Assembly: GCA_012513815.1 (NCBI GenBank)
Contig: JAAZBM010000003.1
Location: 1 to 58,403 of the forward strand
Length of the DNA: 58,403 bases
Reading direction: 5' to 3'
From: Candidatus Sumerlaeota bacterium
GTDB lineage: Bacteria > Sumerlaeota > Sumerlaeia > Sumerlaeales > Sumerlaeaceae
Shown here: positions 21,301-28,574 of the stretch, piece after piece
Position numbering within the stretch: the stretch's first letter is position 1
Layout: each line of letters opens with the position of its first letter
Program-made: the position numbers and the translations under genes
Notes under the pieces: model-generated
Seen by the model: the letters and a program-made list of their open reading frames with translations, nothing else
Database searches by the model: none
What the model was told of the DNA's origin: nothing

Positions 21301-21350
21301 TAGCCTTGAAAATCTTCTTTTTCTTTCAGTTGACCGCCTTTTACTGCCAT
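18348..21350 (-). CDS. hsdR: Type I restriction enzyme, R (endonuclease/translocase) subunit
   Basis: 1000 residues, normal for HsdR. Seen: an N-terminal nuclease domain with the PD-(D/E)XK pattern (RIDLVIFLNG..FELKCNT, residues about 142-162), the SF2 translocase with Walker A HSAGSGKTNT near residue 317, DEAH box VIIDEAHSS near residue 423 and FTATPKP motif III near residue 480, then the helical C-terminal domain that contacts HsdM. It cuts DNA after ATP-driven translocation from unmethylated sites. The ATG at 21350 overlaps the last ten bases of hsdS. It is convergent with the RhuM remnant. Its codon and base composition look slightly more A/T-rich than the flanking chromosome, fitting transfer. 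Confidence 0.96.
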   Translation of the reverse strand: MAVKGGQLKEKEDFQGYILEMLRKENGYQVRPSTAYDPGYGMDVELLFGFFESTQKDALAKLEKLYKDKTRQTVLNYINNEINKKNRSLLDVLKHGVEFDNGVTLNLMYRKPANSFNTKAKTLYQQNVLSVMEEVYHKEGERIDLVIFLNGIAIFTFELKCNTSGQNYEDAIRQYKYDRDYKTRLLKFKAGCLAHFAMDLNEVYMCTHLKGKSSFFLPFNKGSGEGINAGKGNPHNPDGINVSYMWEDILNKDTVLYLIDKIIFLQKEKKRNADTGKREIKETLIFPRYHQLNAVRKLVADMAENHSEKNYLIEHSAGSGKTNTIAWLAHRLSSLHDAEDKPIFDTVCIITDRIVVDRQLQDAVLSLEHKVGLIKVMDEKCTSMDLAEALNGNTKIIVTTIQKFKYIHKRVGELKNKTFAVIIDEAHSSTAGTAMESVTYALSESHKLSEATPLDAAEDVPSMADVIEDEIARSGKQPNVSMIAFTATPKPTTLQLFGCLNEDGKKVAFDLYSMKQAIEEGFILDVMQNYVTYKTYFKINKAIEDDPELETIAAKRKIAKYIELHDTNIAQKVEIIIEHFKNNIMKGLDGKAKAMVITSSRQAAVKYRNEFVNYIAKHGYTGIHALVAFSGKVTLDGVEYTEAAMNGVAEGDLPEVFDSNDYQVLLVANKYQAGFDQPKLCAMYVDKRLRGVNAVQTLSRLNRICAPYDKKTFVLDFKNEYEDILASFAPFYTETILEETVSPSTIRDVEAQVDQYGFLDIDDIEAFNEYLYQDKRNAKDKAKMWSLLDKSLQIINKKTELEKLEIRATIKHFIRFYCFLIQATCFESIDLHKKYNYLSYLVKEIEVSSGGNDFDIADKITASNFKQKKTGEETIEITSDPEVRLPKPNEVYFDEAVKKKLSEIIDEINAAYNKNFDVDVASKSALQMRDLLLKNGHLRDSARNNSLKDFKFAYFDAVQDALLSGFEQNQDFYSLLLENEEKKRELMQVFLEDIYKQLRT

Positions 21351-22660
21351 TGTGCAGCCTCCTTTACTCTCTTTTTACCGGTGACATATTCATAGATGAG
21401 GGATTTTTTGTGACCATTGATTTGATCAAGTTGTGTTTGTTTCATCTCGATAACATTTTCAATTTGTCTTAACTTCTCATCGAGAAATGAAACGATTTGA
21501 GTTTGCACATTAAGCGGTGGAACTGCAATATAGGAATTGCCCACCTTGTCAACACTCAAATTTTCAACAACTGCTCCAATCGCTGCCCATTCAAATTGTT
21601 TTATTGAGTAATATGCCATCAAGGTATAATATAAGTATTCCTTTTCAACATTTTGATAGTCAGAAAAAGCAAGCCATCCATCGTGAATGCAACCTGTAAT
21701 ATTCAAAATATATGGCTGCCCAAAACTCATCGAATTAGTAAGCAACAACGTACCGGGCAATACAATCCGACTTCTCGATGCGCCCAAATTGGTAACTTTG
21801 AGCAGAGTAGAATTTATGTATTTTAGCCCCTTTTCAGTATCTCCAATTCTTATCCAGTTTACATCGTTATCATCGTTGGACAAAAAATTATCAATTGGCC
21901 TTGGCGACCCACCTCGAACAAGATTGCAGATATATTTTATTTTTTTTGCATTCCATGTGCAAGGAATTTCCCCAATCCACTCAATCCCACTATCCTTCAT
22001 CGGCACAGACTTGTCCAGTCCCTTCGTTACCGTCTCGGTGATGAGGGATTTTTTGTATTTTTGCAGCAGTTCGATCTGCTTTTTCAGGTCGGCGGCAATG
22101 CTGTCAATCTTGGCGCATTGTGAGTCCAGATAATCGGCAATGGCTCTTTGCTCATTACAATTCGTACAAAAGACAATTTTCATATTTCCAAAATTGCTTC
22201 CTGTTAATTGGTTTATAGTCGAAGTTAAAAAAGTACCTAAATAATAAGAAAAAACTTCTGAGTTTAGTATGTAATATATATATCGTGGACATGAACATCT
22301 ATATACCATCATAAAGGCACCAAAGGAACAAGTTAAACCAGAATCTTCAACAATCGCGTTTTTTCCTATAAGTTCACGACTACCATTTCTTGAGCAGATT
22401 ATAATATCGCCTTTTTTAACCATCAGTTCTGTTGATATAGAGCACTTTACATAAACCTTGTCATCATAAGAAATTTTTCCGTTTTGTATATTTGATGAAC
22501 GAAGAACTAACGTTCCATTGTCATCCTCCGTAACGTCTTCCGGCGCATACGTCAAACCATTTCGATATGTACCAATATCTTTAATACGTACAACATCCCA
22601 ACTTGCTGGTATATCCCCAATCCATGCAATTCCGCTAGGTTTCATTTGCTCTGTCATCAT
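21341..22660 (-). CDS. hsdS: Type I restriction enzyme, S (specificity) subunit
   Basis: About 439 residues from the ATG at 22660. A longer open frame goes back to 22870 inside hsdM, but the ATG at 22660 has GAGGAAGTGAG upstream and begins with the usual half-motif (MKPSGIAWIGDIPASW). Two target recognition domains (about 1-150 and 215-370) each end in a conserved helical region (LKKQIELLQKYKKSLITETV and LDQINGHKKSLIYEYVTGK). The second half opens with SGIEWIGEIPCTWN, a near repeat of the first. The recognition site is therefore bipartite; its sequence cannot be deduced. The gene sits 13 bases behind hsdM and overlaps hsdR. Confidence 0.94.
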   Translation of the reverse strand: MMTEQMKPSGIAWIGDIPASWDVVRIKDIGTYRNGLTYAPEDVTEDDNGTLVLRSSNIQNGKISYDDKVYVKCSISTELMVKKGDIIICSRNGSRELIGKNAIVEDSGLTCSFGAFMMVYRCSCPRYIYYILNSEVFSYYLGTFLTSTINQLTGSNFGNMKIVFCTNCNEQRAIADYLDSQCAKIDSIAADLKKQIELLQKYKKSLITETVTKGLDKSVPMKDSGIEWIGEIPCTWNAKKIKYICNLVRGGSPRPIDNFLSNDDNDVNWIRIGDTEKGLKYINSTLLKVTNLGASRSRIVLPGTLLLTNSMSFGQPYILNITGCIHDGWLAFSDYQNVEKEYLYYTLMAYYSIKQFEWAAIGAVVENLSVDKVGNSYIAVPPLNVQTQIVSFLDEKLRQIENVIEMKQTQLDQINGHKKSLIYEYVTGKKRVKEAAQWQ

Positions 22661-22673
22661 AAATCTCACTTCC

Positions 22674-24785
22674 TCACAATTCCGCGATCTTCGACGCAAG
22701 AGATTTTTCCAGTTCCATGAACTGCGCCAGCAAATCGTCTGCCTTTTTTGGCGCTTTATATTCATAGAAAAACCGTGTGAACGGGAATTCCGCGCCTTGC
22801 TTTTCCTTGTTGGTGTCACTTTTCTTTTTGGAAGAATCGTATTCATACAACCAGATGGCATCAGGCACATGGGGATAGACTTCCTCTTGGAAGTATTCCT
22901 CCGGATTCTTGGTCAGCTTGATGATTTCAGAATCTTTGGTGGCCGAATCAACGATGATGTTGCCTTTTCTGTCCTTTTGCACCACCGCTGTTTTATCCAT
23001 GATGGAAAGCTCCCTAGCAATACCGGTCAATCGATTTGCGGAATATCCATCAACATCGGACAACAGCTTTTTCAGATAAGCCACAAATGCGGCATAGTCC
23101 ATGTAAACCCTGTCGGATTTGTTTGCCTCCAGAATTGTCAGGACATCTTCTGTAAATTTCTTGCCCGCACTGTATTTCTGATACTTCTTTTCGTCCGCTG
23201 CGCTGCGCGGATTAATCTCGGAAAGCTCTTCAAAATCCGTCTCGTTGAAAATCTTGGACTCGGCTGTAAAGTAGGCACTTGTACGCAGCTTTCCAATGCT
23301 TTCTTCATCCAAAACCGCACGGCGCTGGAGCGGCTGCCAAACGGAATATTCCCGGTACATGAATTCCTCGTTGGGAAAAATTTTGCAGTTTGGTGCTTCT
23401 TCAAAATTAGAGTAGAGCTCCGTAATGCGCTTCATGCTATTACGGTCAATCTCGCGGCGCTTTTTGCCGAGCGATTTGCGGAGCGGCTGCCACATATCCA
23501 CGGCATTGATAAGTTGAACCTTTCCGCGGCGATCCGGACGCTTATTCTTCGAGAGAATAAAGGCGTAAATGCCAATATCAGTGTTGTAAAAGAGCTGAGA
23601 AGGAAGGGCAATAATAGCCTCTAGCAAATCTTCTTCCAGCATCCAACGGCGAATTTGGCTTTCACCGCTGGTAGTATTTCCGGAAAACAGCGGAGAGCCG
23701 TTGGAAATGATTGCGGCACGGCCATTGCGGTCATCGAGCTTGTTGATTGCGTGCTGCATGAACAAAAGTTGCGCGTCTGCGGTTCCGGGGAGACCATGTT
23801 CAAATCGTCCGCCTTTCCTAAACTCATCGCGGACGGCCTTTTCCTGTCCGTCCGGTGCGTCCTTGCCGCCCCAAGCTGTTCCAAAAGGCGGATTCATAAT
23901 GACGAGCCTTGCCTTCTGATCGGGGAAACAATCGTATTTCAGCGTATTGGCGTTTTCACCGCCCTTTATATTTCTTGCATCCTCATCTTTAATCAGCATA
24001 TCCGCCATGCAAATGGCGTAAGATTCAGGGTTGATTTCCTGCCCGAAAAGGCGAACATCAATGCCCGGGTTTTTACGACGCAGAAAGTCATGTGCAGTGG
24101 AAAGCATCCCGCCTGAGCCGCACGCTGCGTCCATAACAGTTGCGATTTTTCCTTCATCGGTGAGCAAATCATCGCAGCCCTCGGCAAGCAGTACATTCAC
24201 AAGCAGTCGAATGACTTCGCGCGGCGTATAGTGATCGCCGGCCTCGGCGTTTTCAGAGAAGCGGCGGATAATATCCTCAAAAATATAGCCCATCCGCATA
24301 CCGTCTACGGTGTTTGGGTCAAAATTGATATCCGAAAATTTCTTGACGACACCATACAGGCGGTTGTTTTTGTCCATTTTCTCAATCTGTTTTTTGAAAT
24401 CCAGATTGGCGAGAATACTCTGTACATTGGCAGAAAAACCTTCGATGTAGCTCTCAAAGTTTGAAGCAATGTTATCGCTGTCGTTTAGCAGACGTGCCAA
24501 TGTAAACTCGCTGGTGTTATAAAATGGATAGCCGGAAACCTTCTCAAGCAAGGCGGCAGGAAGATTAGGTTTTGCCTTGTGTTTTTTGACGACCGCCTGC
24601 TTGGTTTTGGCTAATGCGCACTCAAAGCGGCGAATAATGACCATAGGGATAATGACATCCTTGTACTTATCGGAGGTGTAAGCACCGCGCAGAGAGTTTG
24701 CGATTGACCATACAAGGGCAACCTCCCGGCTTACATCAATCGATGTATCGTCAAACATTACATCGTAATTATATATCTTTGCCAT
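22674..24785 (-). CDS. hsdM: Type I restriction enzyme, M (N6-adenine methyltransferase) subunit
   Basis: 703 residues. An N-terminal HsdM helical domain (about 1-180) precedes the methyltransferase with the SAM-binding motif DAACGSGGML near residue 222 and the catalytic NPPF (IMNPPFGTAWGG) near residue 298. A long C-terminal part makes it larger than the classical 530-residue HsdM; this size is usual for many gut-bacterial HsdM proteins. It methylates adenine in the recognition site together with HsdS, and also forms the core of the restriction complex. It is the first gene of the operon hsdM-hsdS-hsdR. Confidence 0.96.
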   Translation of the reverse strand: MAKIYNYDVMFDDTSIDVSREVALVWSIANSLRGAYTSDKYKDVIIPMVIIRRFECALAKTKQAVVKKHKAKPNLPAALLEKVSGYPFYNTSEFTLARLLNDSDNIASNFESYIEGFSANVQSILANLDFKKQIEKMDKNNRLYGVVKKFSDINFDPNTVDGMRMGYIFEDIIRRFSENAEAGDHYTPREVIRLLVNVLLAEGCDDLLTDEGKIATVMDAACGSGGMLSTAHDFLRRKNPGIDVRLFGQEINPESYAICMADMLIKDEDARNIKGGENANTLKYDCFPDQKARLVIMNPPFGTAWGGKDAPDGQEKAVRDEFRKGGRFEHGLPGTADAQLLFMQHAINKLDDRNGRAAIISNGSPLFSGNTTSGESQIRRWMLEEDLLEAIIALPSQLFYNTDIGIYAFILSKNKRPDRRGKVQLINAVDMWQPLRKSLGKKRREIDRNSMKRITELYSNFEEAPNCKIFPNEEFMYREYSVWQPLQRRAVLDEESIGKLRTSAYFTAESKIFNETDFEELSEINPRSAADEKKYQKYSAGKKFTEDVLTILEANKSDRVYMDYAAFVAYLKKLLSDVDGYSANRLTGIARELSIMDKTAVVQKDRKGNIIVDSATKDSEIIKLTKNPEEYFQEEVYPHVPDAIWLYEYDSSKKKSDTNKEKQGAEFPFTRFFYEYKAPKKADDLLAQFMELEKSLASKIAEL

Positions 24786-24816
24786 TGTCGATTTCTCCTA
24801 TAATCTTTTGTTTGGT

Positions 24817-24859
24817 AAAGAAGTAAGCAGTGTCTGGATTTGCAGTGCTTTACTTCTTT
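24817..24859. repeat. Inverted repeat upstream of hsdM
   Basis: Thirteen bases (24817-24829) pair with fourteen bases (24846-24859) with a one-base bulge. The repeat lies 32 bases before the hsdM start. It may be an operator, a transcript hairpin or a terminator remnant. No regulator gene lies next to the operon. Confidence 0.45.
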
Positions 24860-25347
24860 ATATAAATTGCTGACCGCAAAAACGTAGCAGAAAAAATCCT
24901 CTTTTCCAAAACATACTGCATCGGTATAGTTGCCCACTTTGCATGCATAAATGGCCTAATTTTAAAGGATACATTAATTGTCCAGAGGTATGCAAATATA
25001 TCCATAAACCATTTTGATTTTCCTTTTGTTGAATAATGTCAAGCTACAGCCGACGCCCATGTGGGCATCGACTGAGGACTGAAGCATGTTAGGAATAGTT
25101 CGACGATGATCTGTTTTCTGTGTGGGGTATTTGTGTGTGCGGGTGTGGGGGCTTGGGGGTGTGTTTGGCTGTTTAGAAAATTGGGAATATTTTTTTGTGG
25201 TGGGGTAGATTATTGTGCATGTGTATGCGGTGCACTATGCAGTGCGTTGTGTATTCATAGTTAAGCCCTCCTTTACCGTATACACATGCCTTTCTTTTGT
25301 GTCTCCGATTTTCTCTCCCCTTTTTGTGAGTGCCTGTTGTGTGGCAT
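24860..25347. other. Noncoding right flank of the restriction locus
   Basis: About 490 bases with no supported gene. It holds an imperfect 20-base palindrome at 25051-25070 and a GT/GC-rich stretch at about 25212-25255 with partial dyad symmetry. No direct repeat of the tRNA-Pro 3' end and no integrase were found, so an attachment site cannot be shown. Confidence 0.4.
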
Positions 25348-25381
25348 AAAAAAACGGTCTCCTTTTGAAAGAAGACCGTTT
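25348..25381 (-). terminator. Terminator of the infC-rpmI-rplT operon
   Basis: A nine-base stem (25352-25360 with 25373-25381) is followed on the minus strand by seven T. It lies about 30 bases past the rplT stop. Confidence 0.85.
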
Positions 25382-25410
25382 CAAACGAAAAGTCACTTTT
25401 GTGATGTTGT

Positions 25411-25770
25411 TTATTTTTCCAGTGCCGCTTTGGCCTGTTTGACGTATTCCGAGAATGCCGCGGGGTCGGCGATTGCGAGTTCGCTGAGCATTTTGCGGTT
25501 GATGTCAATGTTCGCTGCGGCAAGTCCGGCGATGAGTTTGCTGTATGAGAAATCTTCGTTTCTTGCGGCTGCGTTGATTCTTGCGATCCAGAGTGCTCTG
25601 AATTCGCGCTTGCGTGCTTTACGATCGCGGAATGCGTAGGCGAGGCCACGCTTGACCGTTTCGTTCGCGTTACGGAAAAGTTTTCTTCTTCCGCTGTAAG
25701 CGCCCTTTGCCATCTTCATAATTTTTTTGTGGCGATTGTGCGATGCCGGATTGTTCGTTGCTCTTGGCAT
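25411..25770 (-). CDS. rplT: 50S ribosomal protein L20
   Basis: 119 residues, full length. It binds 23S rRNA early in large-subunit assembly. The sequence matches L20 throughout (RHKKIMKMAKGAYSGRRKLFRNA, FRDRKARKREFRALWI, INRKMLSELAI). The start ATG has AAGGAG seven bases upstream. It ends the conserved infC-rpmI-rplT operon and in other bacteria L20 represses its own operon by binding the mRNA. Confidence 0.98.
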   Translation of the reverse strand: MPRATNNPASHNRHKKIMKMAKGAYSGRRKLFRNANETVKRGLAYAFRDRKARKREFRALWIARINAAARNEDFSYSKLIAGLAAANIDINRKMLSELAIADPAAFSEYVKQAKAALEK

Positions 25771-25845
25771 ATTATTACTCCTTGAAAATCAGTAGAAAGT
25801 TAATTGTATTGGCGGGTTGTTGTCCCGTGTAAGTTGTTTGTGCTG

Positions 25846-26043
25846 TTAGGCTTTGCCCAGCATGCGGAGAACTCTACGTGCATCTGCTTCGTGCAAGATG
25901 CATGTTCCACGGGCCTGGCGCTTCATTTTTGTTGTTTTCGTAACCAAAATGTGTCTACGAAAAGCGGAGTTTCGTTTCACCTTTCCGGTAGCGGTCAGAG
26001 AGAAGCGTTTTGCCGCTGCGCGGTTTGTCTTCATTTTAGGCAT
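25846..26043 (-). CDS. rpmI: 50S ribosomal protein L35
   Basis: 65 residues, full length. The family pattern is complete (PKMKTNRAAAKRFSLTATGK at the start, RRHILVTKTTKMKR in the middle, ending ADARRVLRMLGKA). An AAGGAC site precedes the ATG. It lies between infC and rplT in the usual order. Confidence 0.98.
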   Translation of the reverse strand: MPKMKTNRAAAKRFSLTATGKVKRNSAFRRHILVTKTTKMKRQARGTCILHEADARRVLRMLGKA

Positions 26044-26102
26044 AGTTGTCTTTTAGTCCTTCCTGTTCTTGCGTGTGCAAGAGTTATTATTGATTTAGCA
26101 AT

Positions 26103-26612
26103 TTACCGTTTTTTAGAGAAGATAAGCGAGTTATACAGATTGTTGATTCTGTTGACAGCGTCGCAGACTGCGACCTCCGCGAGGTCTGCCTGAATCTTGT
26201 CAACGAGAGCCTTTGCTCTGTCCTGGTGCGTTCTTTCTCTTCCTTTGTAAAAGAGCGTCACTTTGACCTTGCAGCCATCTGTGAGGAAATCTTTTGCGTG
26301 CGTGATTTTCGTCATGTAGTCATGGGCGTCAATCGACGGGCGCATCTTGACTTCCTTGATGTCGATGGTCTTCTGTTTTTTACGTGCTTCGCGTTGTCTA
26401 CGTTTCTGCTCGTATATGACCTTTTTGTAGTCAACAATTTTGCATACCGGTGGCTTTGCTTCGGCCGCGACTTCGACGAGGTCAAATCCTGCCTCGGCTG
26501 CCATCCGCAGTGCATCAGCCAACTTTACTACGCCGGCCTGTTGATTGTTTTGGTCAATCAGTCTTACTTCAGGACTCCGAATGTCCTCATTAATTCGGAT
26601 GCTGTCTTTAAT
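26103..26612 (-). CDS. infC: Translation initiation factor IF-3, with AUU start
   Basis: About 169 residues when started at the ATT at 26612. IF-3 binds the 30S subunit, checks initiator tRNA pairing and keeps subunits apart. Both domains are present: N-terminal RINEDIRSPEVRLIDQNNQQ..ALRMAAEAGFDLVEVA and C-terminal KEVKMRPSIDAHDYMTKITHA..KVKVTLFYKGRE. A TTG-started frame at 26657 is open, but only the ATT has a strong Shine-Dalgarno sequence (GAGGAA, seven bases upstream) and it puts the N-terminus at the usual distance from RINEDIR. AUU starts are known for infC in other bacteria and let IF-3 lower its own synthesis by rejecting the noncanonical codon. First gene of infC-rpmI-rplT. Confidence 0.93.
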   Translation of the reverse strand: MKDSIRINEDIRSPEVRLIDQNNQQAGVVKLADALRMAAEAGFDLVEVAAEAKPPVCKIVDYKKVIYEQKRRQREARKKQKTIDIKEVKMRPSIDAHDYMTKITHAKDFLTDGCKVKVTLFYKGRERTHQDRAKALVDKIQADLAEVAVCDAVNRINNLYNSLIFSKKR

Positions 26613-26658
26613 AGTCGTATTCCTCGATTTAAAGCGATAATTGCGGTGTCGGTTCAAC

Positions 26659-26710
26659 GAAAAACCCGGGGATGAAATCGGGCGTGTTTGCCATCGGTTC
26701 CATCCCCGGG
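26659..26710 (-). promoter_or_regulatory. Attenuator-like terminator hairpin in the infC leader
   Basis: On the minus strand a perfect 10-bp GC-rich stem (26701-26710 with 26665-26674), enclosing a partly paired loop of 26 bases, is followed at once by five T. It lies 47 bases upstream of the infC start. Its form and place suit control of the operon by transcription termination in the leader; the ligand could be L20, as in some Firmicutes, but that is inference. Confidence 0.65.
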
Positions 26711-26827
26711 TCTCAGTTGTGGGGCAGTCCCTATGCGGGAATGCGCACGCTGTTCCGTGGTTACCCCGTTAACAGATTTGCATCGTCGCGAGGTGAGGAG
26801 TCGATGGTTCGAGCCCTGCTTCATACG

Positions 26828-26850
26828 GGTGTTTGTGTTGTTCAAACACC
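26828..26850. repeat. Perfect hairpin between infC leader and the repeat-protein gene
   Basis: An eight-base stem (26828-26835 with 26843-26850) with a seven-base loop. On the plus strand T-rich sequence follows; on the minus strand it would be in the early leader of the infC transcript. Role unknown. Confidence 0.4.
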
Positions 26851-26907
26851 ATTGCTGTTTTTTGTTTACCTTTTGTGTGGCTATCTATTCAGAAAGTCAC
26901 GCAAAAA

Positions 26908-27654
26908 CTATTTGCTCTGCGCGGGCTTCATCAGTTCTTTTTTGACGCCTTCGGCCTGCGAACGTGCCTTTTGAATCGATTGAGTTGTTGTATTCTCGAG
27001 GGTTTTCTTGGCGTCTTTGATAGCCTTCTCCGTCGTCGCGACGGCGCTCTTGGCGGCCTTCTCGGCCTTCTCCTTTTGCGTCTGCGTCACATTGCTTAAC
27101 GTTGTCTTCGTCTGCGTTGTTATTTTGATGACTTCGTTCTTCGCTTTAGTCGCAAGCTGCGGAGTCACGAGTTCCATTTTGATTCCCTCGGCGTGAGTTT
27201 TTGCGGTGTCAATCGTTTGCACCGTCGTATTCTCAATCACTTTTCCGGCATCCTTGATTGCTTTTTCGGCGTTATCCTTTTGGACTTTGACATCCTTGAG
27301 CAGGGAGCTTTGCGTCTTGTTCACCGACTGCTGCGCCTTGTCGTTTGGCTTCTGGGGAGTTTTGAGTTCGGCCTTGACGCCCTTGGCTTGCGCCTTAGCT
27401 TTATCGACAGATTGCGCGGTTGTATTCTCGATTGTTTTCACTGCGTCCTTAGCGGCGTTCTTCGTCTTGCTTGCGGTTTTCTGCGAGATGTCTTTGACCT
27501 TCTCGGCTGTGTCCTTGGCTGCGGTCGTTGTTTTCTTGATAAGTTTGCCCGGCGCGTCAAGAAGAGTCTCGGCATTGGCAATGCCTACAGTTGCAATCAT
27601 CATGGCGATGGCGGCGCCGATGAGCAAGTTGTAGTGTTTGTTTTCTTTCATCAT
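26908..27654 (-). CDS. Exported lysine/alanine-rich helical protein with three repeats
   Basis: 248 residues from the ATG at 27654 (the next codon is also ATG). A signal peptide spans about residues 1-28 (ending IANA-E). The mature protein is almost all amphipathic helix, rich in Lys, Ala, Thr and Gln. Three copies of a 35-residue unit occur at residues 67-101, 132-166 and 211-246, each with the pattern (A/I)KDA.K..ENTT.Q...A...A.G.K.EL..P. Heptad-like segments of similar composition separate them. Function unknown; LEA-like, apolipoprotein-like or PHA granule (PhaF) repeats look alike by composition only. It is transcribed toward the infC leader; no own terminator was recognised. Confidence 0.8.
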   Translation of the reverse strand: MMKENKHYNLLIGAAIAMMIATVGIANAETLLDAPGKLIKKTTTAAKDTAEKVKDISQKTASKTKNAAKDAVKTIENTTAQSVDKAKAQAKGVKAELKTPQKPNDKAQQSVNKTQSSLLKDVKVQKDNAEKAIKDAGKVIENTTVQTIDTAKTHAEGIKMELVTPQLATKAKNEVIKITTQTKTTLSNVTQTQKEKAEKAAKSAVATTEKAIKDAKKTLENTTTQSIQKARSQAEGVKKELMKPAQSK

Positions 27655-27724
27655 CGTTCCAGTCTCTTTTCGTTTTATTCGTTCGTAGTAATAAGTACAA
27701 AAAAACGGGTTGATTGCGTGACAT

Positions 27725-27759
27725 AAAAAAGCAGCGGAGGCTTGTTTAGCTTCCGCTGC
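27725..27759 (-). terminator. Terminator of the prepilin gene at 27782
   Basis: An 11-bp stem with one wobble (27731-27741 with 27749-27759) followed on the minus strand by six T. Confidence 0.85.
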
Positions 27760-27781
27760 CGAATAGTTCATTTCGGTTCAA

Positions 27782-28444
27782 TTAGAACTGTTGATTGTAG
27801 ACGTTTCTGATTCTGTCGATTGAAGGCTTCAGCGTGTAGATTGGTCCGGGTCCTCCGCCGACACGCACGAGATCGCCGATGCTCTTTGTTCCGTTTGTCG
27901 GGTCATAGTCGACGCCGTATTGGTTTGTGGCCAGTCCGGTCTGCGCTCCACCGTAGTACTGCATGCCATCGGGTCCGGCAGATGCCAGACGCCATCCGGC
28001 ACCGGATGTGATGGCGGCTGCGCGTTTGCTTGTCTCCTTCTCGAAGTCAAACGCCGAGATGTAGTCGTAGGTGTCATATTCGTTGGTGCTGACGCCATGG
28101 CGCGACATGTTCTTTTCGAGAACAAATGGGTCACGGAGTACAGTTGTTACATACGCAATCGGTGTCGTAAGTCTGATGAATCTTGCGCTGACGGCGGATG
28201 CGACTTCGGGATAGAAGAGGCTTCTGCCGGCGACGGCTGTTGCCGATACCCAGCAAGTCATGGGTTTGTTGTTGTCCACGGTGTACGATTCGATTCCTGT
28301 GGCGAGAGTACGTAGGTCAGATTGTACGCGGCTGACCTTTGCGCGTGTTTGCGCTTCGAGGAAGTTGGGGACGGCGATAGCTGCAAGAATCGCGATGATA
28401 GCAACAACGATAAGCAGCTCGATCAAGGTAAATGCCTTTTTCAT
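27782..28444 (-). CDS. Type IV pilin-like / type II secretion pseudopilin
   Basis: 220 residues. The class III leader is MKKA followed by FTLIELLIVVAIIAILAA; prepilin peptidase would cut before Phe5 and methylate it, with Glu at +5 (FTLIE) as required. The hydrophobic helix continues into FLEAQTRAKVSRVQSDLRTLATGIESY, the amphipathic part of the N-terminal spine. The globular head has no disulfide pair visible and no known adhesin motif. It resembles the DUF-style prepilins that are abundant in Lentisphaerae, Kiritimatiellota and Planctomycetes genomes. It lies next to a second prepilin on the same strand with 130 bases between, but away from the secretin locus at 7.9-14.4 kb. Confidence 0.92.
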   Translation of the reverse strand: MKKAFTLIELLIVVAIIAILAAIAVPNFLEAQTRAKVSRVQSDLRTLATGIESYTVDNNKPMTCWVSATAVAGRSLFYPEVASAVSARFIRLTTPIAYVTTVLRDPFVLEKNMSRHGVSTNEYDTYDYISAFDFEKETSKRAAAITSGAGWRLASAGPDGMQYYGGAQTGLATNQYGVDYDPTNGTKSIGDLVRVGGGPGPIYTLKPSIDRIRNVYNQQF

Positions 28445-28574
28445 TCTAAAACAAATCTCCTATAAAACAAATAATGAAGTATGATTGTTTCATGCTTGTT
28501 TTACATTATATAAGAAAGTGCGCTGTTATGCAAGGATAAAAGCGCACAAAAAAACCATTATTTTTGCAGAAATA

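Noticed and set aside
22661-22870. N-terminal extension of HsdS inside hsdM
   Set aside because: The extension is an out-of-frame reading of the end of hsdM and is very basic; the ATG at 22660 has a proper ribosome binding site and matches the family start.
24860-25347. Search for a direct repeat of the tRNA-Pro 3' end as a right attachment site
   Set aside because: No copy of the T arm or acceptor sequence was found, and there is no integrase gene in the window.
25173-25649. 158-codon frame overlapping rplT in another frame
   Set aside because: It is a shadow of the L20 gene and its terminator; the L20 frame is certain.
26740-26790. T-box-like and tRNA-like strings in the infC leader (minus strand CGGGGTAACCACGG; plus strand GATGGTTCGAGCCC)
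   Set aside because: The T-box core needs UGGN to pair with tRNA ACCA, which is absent; no five-base-pair T stem or cloverleaf can be drawn around the GTTCGAGCC string.
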